A DNA stretch of 6,532 nucleotides from the NCBI GenBank assembly GCA_028823075.1, contig JAPKCE010000109.1, positions 1 through 6,532 on the forward strand, written 5' to 3'. Under the pieces are notes generated by a model. That model made no database searches. It was not told the origin of the DNA and was given only the letters and a program-made list of their open reading frames with translations. The stretch comes from Myxococcota bacterium (GTDB lineage: Bacteria > Myxococcota > UBA4151). The position numbers were made by a program, and so were the translations under genes. This document shows, one piece after another, positions 1 to 5,526 of this stretch (within the stretch, counting starts at the first letter, position 1; each line of letters begins with the position of its first letter).

Positions 1-79
1 CGATGCCATCTTGCTGACGTCTCACTTCGGCGGCGACAAGGTGGGCGATTTCAGGATCTGTTTTGAGCAGTTCAGTCAT
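1..79 (-). CDS. glyA: Serine hydroxymethyltransferase, N-terminal fragment (cut by window edge)
   Basis: The first 26 codons of a gene that continues beyond the left edge. Serine hydroxymethyltransferase is a cytosolic PLP enzyme that interconverts serine plus tetrahydrofolate with glycine plus 5,10-methylene-tetrahydrofolate, the main source of one-carbon units. The visible N-terminus contains DPEIAHLVAAE followed by VRRQQDGI. This matches the usual SHMT opening (an acidic DPEI-type helix, then a charged helix ending in RQ..GI just before the conserved ELIASEN), which would begin in the next codons outside the window. The ATG at 79-77 is preceded by a strong GAGGAG ribosome binding site inside the end of rpiB, and the first 8 bases overlap the rpiB 3' end (ATGACTGA). 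The rpiB-glyA order supports the call. The PLP lysine and substrate residues lie outside and cannot be checked. Confidence 0.85.
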   Translation of the reverse strand, partial: MTELLKTDPEIAHLVAAEVRRQQDGI

Positions 80-530
80 GGGTATCTCCTCGGATTAAGC
101 CCGCCGGGAATTTATCGAGGCGACGCTGGTGGCGCCCGCCCTCGAATGAAGTGGCGAGGAAGGTGGTAAGAATCTCTGCGGCCAGTCCGGGACCAACGGT
201 GCGCGCGCCCATGCAGAGCACATTAGCGTTGTTATGGGCACGCGTTGCGGCAGCTGAAAACAGGTCGCTGACCGCGGCGGCGCGCAGATGGTCAAAGCGA
301 TTCGCTGCCATACTCATGCCGATGCCTGTGCCGCAGACTAAAACGCCCAAATCTTCAGACGCACCGAGCATGCCTTGCGCGAGCTTTTGGGCTTGATCCG
401 GATAATCGATAGAGTCGTTGGTCTCAGGACCGTAATCAACGACGTTCCAACCCAGAGCCTCGGCGCGCTCAACCAACTCGAGGCGCAAGGCTACAGCAGC
501 GTGATCCGAGGCAAAGTGGACAGTGCCCAT
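72..530 (-). CDS. rpiB: Ribose-5-phosphate isomerase B (RpiB/LacAB family)
   Basis: Cytosolic isomerase interconverting ribose 5-phosphate and ribulose 5-phosphate in the non-oxidative pentose phosphate pathway. At 152 residues it has the usual RpiB length. All family landmarks occur at the Escherichia coli RpiB positions: D9-H10 in SDHA near the N-terminus, the catalytic loop CGTGIGMS with Cys66 as proton-transfer base and Thr68, His99 in the AHNNAN motif (ring opening), and phosphate-binding Arg133 and Arg137 in GGRHQRR. Cys66 distinguishes RpiB proper from the LacA subunit of galactose-6-phosphate isomerase. The ATG at 530-528 has AGGAG at 541-537, six bases upstream. The gene starts 18 bases after the fabF stop and overlaps glyA by 8 bases, so it is almost certainly co-transcribed with both. 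Activity on other aldose phosphates such as allose 6-phosphate cannot be excluded. Confidence 0.95.
   Translation of the reverse strand: MGTVHFASDHAAVALRLELVERAEALGWNVVDYGPETNDSIDYPDQAQKLAQGMLGASEDLGVLVCGTGIGMSMAANRFDHLRAAAVSDLFSAAATRAHNNANVLCMGARTVGPGLAAEILTTFLATSFEGGRHQRRLDKFPAGLIRGDTHD
86..91 (-). promoter_or_regulatory. Ribosome binding site of glyA, embedded in the rpiB coding end
   Basis: The minus strand reads GAGGAG, six bases (80-85) before the ATG at 79-77. It lies inside the last codons of rpiB, whose TGA is at 74-72. This strong Shine-Dalgarno sequence fixes the glyA start and implies translational coupling of the two genes through the 8-base ATGACTGA overlap. Confidence 0.8.
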
Positions 531-548
531 GAATCGCTCCTTTGGCGG

Positions 549-1790
549 TTATGAATTGCGGCGAAAAGCAACCGCAGCGTTGGTGCCGCCAAAGCCTAGG
601 CTGTTCGAAAGTGCAACCTCAACTTGGCTCTGACGCGCATGATGGGGGATGTAATCGAGATCGCATTCGGGGTCCGAGGTGAACTGATTAATGGTCGGCG
701 GTAGGACGCCATGATGCAGGGCCAGCACACTGTAGATAGCCTCAATGGCAGCAGCAGCACCAAGCAGGTGACCGGTCATGCTCTTCGTTGAGCTGACCGC
801 TAGGTCGTTCGAATGGCCACCAAAGAGCTTGCGGATTGCCGCTGATTCCATGCGGTCGTTGGCCGCTGTCGAGGTGCCGTGGGCGTTGATATAGCCCACC
901 TGTTCGTTGGCAATTCCACCATCTCGCAAGGCCTGCGCCATGGCCTGAACTGCGCCATCACCGTCCGGGCGCGGCGAGGTAATATGGTGGGCATCGGCGG
1001 TGGCACCGAAGCCGGCCACCTCGGCGTAGATGCGGGCGCCGCGAGCAAGAGCGTGTTCTTCGGTTTCAAGAACCAGCACGCCGGCGCCTTCGCCGAGCAC
1101 AAACCCGTCGCGATCAGCATCGAAAGGCCGAGACGCAGTAGCCGGATCATCATTGCGCGTACTCAAGGCCTTCATGGCGTTGAAACCGGCGATGGCCGTA
1201 TGACAAACCACCGCCTCCGAGCCGCCTGTGAGTACAGCGTCACAAGCGCCGCTGCGCAAGGCGCGCAAAGCCGAACCAATGGCATGATTTGCTGAGGCAC
1301 AGGCAGAGGTTGCAGTCCAACTCTCACCGCGAGCGCCAGTGTAGATGCTGAGTAAACCGGGCGCCATATTGGCGATGATCGCGGGGATGAAGAAGGGCGA
1401 TACGCGACGCAGTTTACGCGTCTCAATGCGTTTACCGATAGTCTCTTCGAGAAAGGGCATACCCCCGAGGCCGACACCGAGAATGGTGGCGACGCGACTG
1501 GCGTTTCCTTCGTCGATAACCAGACCGGAGTCTTCGAGCGCCTCGAGGCCGGCGGCCAAGGTGAGGTGCAAAAACCGGTCGTAACGACGAGCTTCGGGCT
1601 TCGACAACCACGCGGTGGGGTCGAAGTCAGGAACCTCACCGGCGATTTTGGTGACAAGGCCGTCGTCTGGCTCAAAAAGCGAGATGGGCCGGATGCCCGA
1701 GCGTCCAGCCGTCAACTCTTGCCAGTTTTTAGCAACGCCAATGCCTAAGGGCGAGACCATGCCCAGCCCAGTTACGACCACCTTCTTCAT
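549..1790 (-). CDS. fabF: Beta-ketoacyl-[acyl-carrier-protein] synthase II
   Basis: Condensing enzyme of type II fatty-acid synthesis. It joins malonyl-ACP to an acyl-ACP with loss of CO2, and in the FabF family handles long-chain and unsaturated intermediates. At 413 residues it is a full-length thiolase-fold protein. The Cys-His-His triad is visible: Cys164 in TSACASANHAIG, His304 in NAHGTST and His341 in MTGHLLGA, with supporting Lys336 (STKSMTGH). The glycine-rich C-terminal gate GFGGTNAA has Phe400 aligned with the gating Phe of E. coli FabF. The N-terminus VVVTGLGMVSPLG is canonical. Around the nucleophile, GES stands where most homologues have GPN or GPS, and Ala167 replaces the Gly usual in ACxxG. 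AGGAG at 1803-1799 lies eight bases before the ATG. The gene starts 25 bases after the end of acpP, its protein substrate carrier, supporting one operon. KAS I (FabB) is less likely given the motifs and acpP linkage. Confidence 0.95.
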   Translation of the reverse strand: MKKVVVTGLGMVSPLGIGVAKNWQELTAGRSGIRPISLFEPDDGLVTKIAGEVPDFDPTAWLSKPEARRYDRFLHLTLAAGLEALEDSGLVIDEGNASRVATILGVGLGGMPFLEETIGKRIETRKLRRVSPFFIPAIIANMAPGLLSIYTGARGESWTATSACASANHAIGSALRALRSGACDAVLTGGSEAVVCHTAIAGFNAMKALSTRNDDPATASRPFDADRDGFVLGEGAGVLVLETEEHALARGARIYAEVAGFGATADAHHITSPRPDGDGAVQAMAQALRDGGIANEQVGYINAHGTSTAANDRMESAAIRKLFGGHSNDLAVSSTKSMTGHLLGAAAAIEAIYSVLALHHGVLPPTINQFTSDPECDLDYIPHHARQSQVEVALSNSLGFGGTNAAVAFRRNS

Positions 1791-1815
1791 GGCGCTCGCT
1801 CCTTTTGCTTTAAAA

Positions 1816-2046
1816 CTAGCTGGTTAGGCCGTTCAAGAAATCGATGGCCGATTTCACGGTTTTCAACTCGCTGGCTTGGGACTCTTCGACCTCAACGTCG
1901 AATTCATCTTCGAAAGCCATGACCAACTCGACCACTGCCAAGCTGTCGGCACCAAGCTCGTCAAAGCTCTTTTCTGGGGTGACGTCGGCGGCTGGAACGC
2001 CAAGCTGGTCAGCGATAATTTCGATAACTTTGTCCTGAACGCTCAT
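1816..2046 (-). CDS. acpP: Acyl carrier protein
   Basis: Small acidic four-helix carrier that holds growing acyl chains as thioesters on a 4'-phosphopantetheine arm during fatty-acid synthesis in the cytosol. The 76 residues match the family length (about 75-80). The attachment site is explicit: ELGADSLAVVELVMAFED, with Ser35 in the DSL motif as the serine modified by holo-ACP synthase. Helix II after it carries the acidic residues (Glu40, Glu46) that partner enzymes dock on. Helix I (VIEIIADQLGV) and the TVKSAIDFL terminal helix are also typical. The ATG at 2046-2044 has AAGGAG at 2058-2053, six bases upstream. It is the first gene after a 186-base gap with a candidate promoter, and it precedes fabF by 25 bases, indicating a primary fatty-acid ACP rather than a polyketide or peptide-synthetase carrier. 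Confidence 0.96.
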   Translation of the reverse strand: MSVQDKVIEIIADQLGVPAADVTPEKSFDELGADSLAVVELVMAFEDEFDVEVEESQASELKTVKSAIDFLNGLTS

Positions 2047-2082
2047 ATTTTTCTCCTTGGTCCGCTTAGGTTGCGGCGGTGC

Positions 2083-2111
2083 AGCCTAGGCCCGGTAAAC
2101 TGCCGAAACAA
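2083..2111 (-). promoter_or_regulatory. Candidate sigma-70-type promoter of acpP-fabF-rpiB-glyA
   Basis: On the minus strand, TTGTTT (2111-2106) and TAGGCT (2088-2083) are separated by exactly 17 bases, the optimal spacing for a housekeeping promoter. TTGTTT matches TTGACA at four of six positions; TAGGCT keeps T1, A2 and T6 of TATAAT. The expected transcript start, near 2076, would leave a leader of about 30 bases that includes AAGGAG at 2058-2053. An A/T-rich stretch (2115-2135) lies just upstream, as an UP-like element would. Position and spacing fit well, but no experiment or alignment backs it. Confidence 0.5.
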
Positions 2112-2143
2112 GCCCTTTTTACTGCGAAAATTCCTGCGCATCT

Positions 2144-2233
2144 AGAGCCCGGTTTTGGCGCTTCTTTCTACGCTAAAATGCGCCTGTTGCGGCCATGCGC
2201 ATCCGACGCCGCAACGGCGAAGCCCGGGGCTCT
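2144..2233 (-). terminator. Nested inverted repeats downstream of the lipoprotein gene, possible terminator
   Basis: Immediately after the lipoprotein stop there is a perfect 8-base inverted repeat, GTTGCGGC (2186-2193) and GCCGCAAC (2208-2215), with a 14-base loop that itself holds the palindrome ATGCGCAT (2195-2202). It is nested between a 7-base pair AGAGCCC (2144-2150) and GGGCTCT (2227-2233). In the transcribed direction the sequence after the inner stem reads AGGCGCATTTTAG, so an alternative ATGCGC/GCGCAT stem would be followed directly by a short T run. The T tract is weak, so an intrinsic terminator is only possible; the structure could instead protect the 3' end or mark a Rho-dependent stop. 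This lies within the 186-base gap 2047-2232, which holds no gene I can support. Confidence 0.35.
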
Positions 2234-4728
2234 TAGAAAGCGGAACGTGCGAAAGCTGTTGCTTGCTGGCCGATGCTGGAGAGGACCATGCCCTGCCCGC
2301 TGGTCAGGTAAGGCAAAACCGCAACGCCCTGAGGTAAACCGTTTAGCTTGATGATCTCGACCGTGCCTTCCGCGAGGCGCTGCTGCGGGCCTTGCGGACC
2401 CGGCGCACCTTCGATGTTCAGCGCCCCATTCTCGTTGGGCGTAGCGTAGACACGCAGAGCACCGTCACGCCCTTTGGCGAGCACACGGACCAAATCGACA
2501 CCGCGAACGGAGCTGATATTGACGCTCTGTCCAAGCGCTCGAAGCTGCGGCAGGCCGAGATGAGCAGCGAAGGGTTGGGTGTTATCCAAACGGTTGCTGC
2601 GGCGCAGTTGAGCACGCATTTTCGAGCCTTGATCGGAGAGGGCCATCACAGCAAACACATAGTCGTGACCTTCCAAACCACCGTAGGCAGGAGCGATGGT
2701 GAAAGGTACCGAAGCCGCATCGGTGCCGTCATGCGCCGACATACCGAGGGGCGTATAGCCCGTACCCGGATGGAAAATACCGCCTGTTAAAATGGTCCCT
2801 TCCGAGCCAGCGGCGGCCGGGACTTGTAATTCGGTACGACCATTTTGGCGCGTCGCCGGGCGAAATTCGGTGAGAGCGAAGGAGCGCCAATCGGGCAGCA
2901 GTTCCGTTCGGTCGCCATTGCCGTTGATGTCGGTGGTATCGATGATCAGATCCTGTTCGACCAGCGGCAAACCGGCGACCAGGCCATGCTCAAAAGCGCC
3001 GAGCAGAGGGAAGATCGCCATCACCGCATCGCCAGGTCCGCGCACATTTTGGAAGCGACCGAAAAGAGCCAGCGGGTCGACATTACCGGCAAACGACCAG
3101 GCGCTGCGCGTGCCCGCGGCCCCACGCGAATAGGCGGTGTCTTTAAGGTTGATGGGAAAGCCGAAAACGGTGGCAGAGAAGGTGACGTTGCCAGGCAAGG
3201 GCACGGCCTGCGCGCCTTGGCCGGGAATGGCCACTTCACTGGTGAAGGTGTCACCCGCAAAGGCAGTGAGATCGAAGCTAAGCAGATCGGGAACGCTGGC
3301 ACCGCTTAGCGACAGCTGCCCATCGCCTACGCTGGTGACAGCCGAGAAATCGACCCGAGCGCGGTAGCCGGCGGCGCGCGCTGAACGGTCGCGCATAAGT
3401 GGCAAGATGACATACAGTGGGTCGACGCCTTTGCTCAGCGCGGCGACGATCATGGTTTGTTCGTAACCATCGGCCTGCACCGAAATATCGACGGCACCGG
3501 CGACGAGATTGTCGAGGGTCAAACGTCCGCCGCCATGCGTCGCTCCGGGCATATAGCGCCAAGCCTGGTCACCCTGCTTGATGGCAACGCGAGCTCCATT
3601 CAAACCTCGCCCGCGCTCATCGAGCACCAAAATCGCATCTTCTTCTGGAGCGGCTTCGATGATCACTTGAACGGTGCGATCGGCGCTGAGCTGGCCAAGA
3701 ACCGCATCGATGCGCGCCTCGCCAGCGCCCACTGCGGTGACCACGCCGGAGGCGTCGACGCTCGCCCGGTTATTGGCATCGGAGCTCCACTGCACATTAA
3801 CTCCAGCAATTCCCTGCCCGTTCACGTCCAGGGCCATCGCCGTAAGCTGGGCCGTTGCGCCCGGCGACAAAGGCAGACGGCAAGCGCTCTCGCCACCACC
3901 GGCGCAGATACCATAAGGGGTCACGATGACGATGCGATGCGGGTCAACTTGCGGCGGTGTAGCGCATTCGCCAGCGCTGCAGATTTGTCCGGCCTCGCAG
4001 TCTTCGGCACTTCGACAAATACCTTCGACGCAGCGGCCCGCGACACAATCGAGCCCCGCCGGGCAAGCTTCGTCCTCGCAACTCGGCGCCGAGAAACAAA
4101 AACCCTCGTTACAAGTCTCTTCATCACCGCAGTCGGAATCGACCATGCAACCGTCGCGCTCTTGGCAAAAACCGCTGCCGTTGCAGATCTCGTTTACCGC
4201 GCAGTCGTCGTTACCATCGCAAAAATCGACATCGGCACAACGGCTGTCCAAGCAGACCTGACCTTCGTCACAGTCGTTATTGACCTCACATTCAGCCGGC
4301 ATGCAGCTGCGCGCGCCTTCGACCTCGACGCAGATGGGAGCTTCGGAGGTGCGACACATGCGGTCGCTCAAGCAAGATTGCCGACAGGCGCCCTCGATGC
4401 AGCGCTCTAAAGGCTGTCCGCCAATGACGCGGTCCGAACAGGCTGGGCCGGTGCCGCAACCCGCGGGATTCACACCCGTGTCACCGCCGGGGCCTGCGTC
4501 GTTGCTAATCGCAACGCAGAGCCCTTCTCGGCAACGGGTGTTCGGTTCGCTGCAATCCAAACTGTTGGCGCATTGTTGCCCTGCATCGGGGCTCGGCGCT
4601 TCAGAGCAGCGCCCCTCGGCACAGATAAAGCCGCTGCTGCAATCAGCTTCCACGGCACAAGGTGCGTTGACCTTCGGGCTACAGGCCACGAGCACAACGA
4701 ACGAACAGGCGACAAACGAGCGCAACAT
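2233..4728 (-). CDS. Large mosaic lipoprotein: nine four-Cys modules, Ig-like domain, carboxypeptidase-regulatory-like domain
   Basis: An 831-residue secreted lipoprotein of unknown function. The N-terminus is a type II signal peptide: Arg3, a hydrophobic stretch and lipobox VLVAC with lipidated Cys16. Ser17 rather than Asp follows, which by the Escherichia coli +2 rule suggests the outer membrane. Residues 24-255 carry 36 cysteines in nine successive four-Cys groups, most spaced C-x5-C-x5/6-C-x4/5-C and rich in Asp, Glu and Asn, presumably disulfide-linked. Cys275 and Cys283 follow; no cysteine occurs after that. Residues about 265-357 look like a bacterial Ig-like group 2 domain (SPGATAQLTA, then ASVDASGVVTAVGAGEARI). 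Residues about 362-432 resemble a carboxypeptidase-regulatory-like or PEGA beta-sandwich (GLNGARVAI, then QADGYEQTM). Residues 433-831 are unrecognised, probably beta-rich, with a DINGNGD acidic loop at 600-606. GGAGG lies five bases before the ATG. No enzyme active site is visible; an adhesive or structural surface role is inference only. Confidence 0.85.
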   Translation of the reverse strand: MLRSFVACSFVVLVACSPKVNAPCAVEADCSSGFICAEGRCSEAPSPDAGQQCANSLDCSEPNTRCREGLCVAISNDAGPGGDTGVNPAGCGTGPACSDRVIGGQPLERCIEGACRQSCLSDRMCRTSEAPICVEVEGARSCMPAECEVNNDCDEGQVCLDSRCADVDFCDGNDDCAVNEICNGSGFCQERDGCMVDSDCGDEETCNEGFCFSAPSCEDEACPAGLDCVAGRCVEGICRSAEDCEAGQICSAGECATPPQVDPHRIVIVTPYGICAGGGESACRLPLSPGATAQLTAMALDVNGQGIAGVNVQWSSDANNRASVDASGVVTAVGAGEARIDAVLGQLSADRTVQVIIEAAPEEDAILVLDERGRGLNGARVAIKQGDQAWRYMPGATHGGGRLTLDNLVAGAVDISVQADGYEQTMIVAALSKGVDPLYVILPLMRDRSARAAGYRARVDFSAVTSVGDGQLSLSGASVPDLLSFDLTAFAGDTFTSEVAIPGQGAQAVPLPGNVTFSATVFGFPINLKDTAYSRGAAGTRSAWSFAGNVDPLALFGRFQNVRGPGDAVMAIFPLLGAFEHGLVAGLPLVEQDLIIDTTDINGNGDRTELLPDWRSFALTEFRPATRQNGRTELQVPAAAGSEGTILTGGIFHPGTGYTPLGMSAHDGTDAASVPFTIAPAYGGLEGHDYVFAVMALSDQGSKMRAQLRRSNRLDNTQPFAAHLGLPQLRALGQSVNISSVRGVDLVRVLAKGRDGALRVYATPNENGALNIEGAPGPQGPQQRLAEGTVEIIKLNGLPQGVAVLPYLTSGQGMVLSSIGQQATAFARSAF
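3964..4659 (-). repeat. Protein-level array of nine four-cysteine modules within the lipoprotein
   Basis: Cysteines fall at residues 24/30/36/41, 53/59/66/71, 91/97/110/115, 119/125/133/142, 147/153/159/164, 170/176/182/188, 194/200/206/211, 217/222/228/233 and 238/244/250/255. Six of the nine (all but the third, fourth and eighth) start with C-x5-C, and the third and fourth do too but have stretched later spacings; the eighth starts C-x4-C. The consensus is roughly C-x2-D-x-D-C-x2-G-x2-C-x2-G-x-C, similar to the dickkopf-N-like or EGF-like Cys-rich modules common in myxobacterial surface proteins. The DNA of the modules has diverged, so this is a protein repeat and not a recent tandem duplication. 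Confidence 0.8.
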
Positions 4729-4733
4729 AAGAG

Positions 4734-4738
4734 CCTCC
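4734..4738 (-). promoter_or_regulatory. Ribosome binding site of the lipoprotein gene
   Basis: The minus strand reads GGAGG five bases before the ATG at 4728-4726. It supports this start, which is also the one that leaves a correctly placed signal peptide with the lipobox cysteine at residue 16. Confidence 0.75.
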
Positions 4739-4752
4739 GAGCGATTTAGGCG

Positions 4753-4758
4753 AGCCTA
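4753..4758 (-). promoter_or_regulatory. Possible -10 element of the lipoprotein promoter
   Basis: TAGGCT on the minus strand is the same hexamer as the candidate acpP -10. It lies about 15 bases before the GGAGG ribosome binding site, so a start near 4746 would give a leader of about 18 bases. No convincing -35 lies 16-18 bases upstream: the 17-spaced hexamer is GAAAGT, and TTGGGA is only 12 bases away. An alternative is TGAGCG with TACGCT at 17 spacing, a few bases upstream. The hexamer is also half of a small inverted repeat, TAGGC-GA-GCCTA (4747-4758). The gap 4729-4821 otherwise holds only a 6-base inverted repeat (4772-4777 with 4803-4808). Confidence 0.25.
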
Positions 4759-4821
4759 GCGTAGCCGATTTCCCAACTTTCGCTCAGAGTCTTTTGTCGT
4801 ATGTTGGGTGGGTCGCGGGAA

Positions 4822-5526
4822 TCAGGCCGCGTAGCCCACATAGAGGTGAGCCGTTCCAAAGGTCAGCCGAGTCGCCTTAACCTGTGTCAAACCGGCATCT
4901 CGCATCAACTCGCAAAAGGCGTCTGGCGGAGGAAAAGCCTGAATTGAAGCCTGTAAATAACGATACTCATCATGGCCTGACAACAACGAGCCCATGAAGG
5001 GTACGACATGATGGACATGAAGACGCGACAAAGCGGCCATCGGACCGCCGCGGGGCTCGCTGAGTTCGAGTACGGCCACGGGCCCACCCGGTGCGGTAAC
5101 GCGAGCCATCTCGCGCAAACCGAGCAGGCGGTCGGGAACGTTACGAATGCCAAAGGCGATGCTCGATCCAGCAAAAGCATTGTCGGCGAAGGGCATGGCC
5201 TGAGCATCGCCCTCGACAAGGTCAATGCGCGACCCCAGACCAGCAGCCTGGACTTTAGCTCGGCCGACTTCGAGCATACCAGCGCTCGGATCAAGCCCGA
5301 CGAGCGTGGTCGAGTTGCTCAATCGAGCCAAGGCGATGGCGACATCAGCGGTACCTGTTGCGACGTCGAGAAGCGCGCCTTCGAGAGGCATGGAGCGCAT
5401 CAGCAAACGACGCCACGAGCGGTCAATTCCGAAACTCATGAGGCGATTGAGTAGATCGTAACGCGGCGCAATACGATCAAACATTAAGCCGCTGCCGTCG
5501 ACTTTGGCCTCGCTGCTTTTTTGCAT
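4822..5526 (-). CDS. ubiE: Ubiquinone/menaquinone biosynthesis C-methyltransferase (UbiE/MenG family)
   Basis: SAM-dependent C-methyltransferase of quinone synthesis, converting demethylmenaquinone to menaquinone and/or methylating the ubiquinone precursor ring on the cytoplasmic face of the membrane. At 234 residues it has normal family length. Visible landmarks, numbered from the chosen ATG: FDRIAPRYDLLNRLMSFGID at 16-35 (family signature region), SAM motif I LDVATGTADVA near 53-63, acidic motif II GLDPSAGML, GDAQAMPFADNAF, the diagnostic FGIRNVPD near 125-132, RVTAPGG with VLELSEP, and EYRYLQASIQAFP. Motif I ends GTA where most homologues have GTG. The chosen ATG at 5526-5524 shares one base with the stop of the upstream DAHP synthase gene (TGATG); a TTG one codon earlier (5529-5527) is possible, with AGGA at 5540-5537 usable by either. 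Ubiquinone versus menaquinone substrate cannot be told from sequence; menaquinone (menG) is plausible for the inferred lineage. Confidence 0.92.
   Translation of the reverse strand: MQKSSEAKVDGSGLMFDRIAPRYDLLNRLMSFGIDRSWRRLLMRSMPLEGALLDVATGTADVAIALARLSNSTTLVGLDPSAGMLEVGRAKVQAAGLGSRIDLVEGDAQAMPFADNAFAGSSIAFGIRNVPDRLLGLREMARVTAPGGPVAVLELSEPRGGPMAALSRLHVHHVVPFMGSLLSGHDEYRYLQASIQAFPPPDAFCELMRDAGLTQVKATRLTFGTAHLYVGYAA

Noticed and set aside
879..1295. A 138-codon plus-strand frame and a 167-codon minus-strand frame (1172-1675) inside fabF
   Set aside because: Both overlap conserved FabF catalytic segments in other frames and have no family motif.
3457..4410. A 317-codon open frame on the plus strand opposite the lipoprotein
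   Set aside because: It lies wholly antisense to the Cys-rich and Ig-like coding region, shows no recognisable domain, and low-complexity Ala/Thr/Arg composition as expected from the complement of biased codons. The minus-strand frame has a ribosome site, lipobox and regular cysteine modules.
3964..4659. Tandem DNA repeat or CRISPR-like array in the Cys-rich region
   Set aside because: The periodicity is in the cysteine codons only; the intervening DNA differs from unit to unit and unit lengths vary, so there are no conserved repeats with spacers.
4772..4808. Inverted repeat CCCAAC / GTTGGG between ubiE and the lipoprotein gene as a terminator
   Set aside because: Arms of only 6 bases with a 25-base loop and no T tract after it in the transcribed direction; likely chance.
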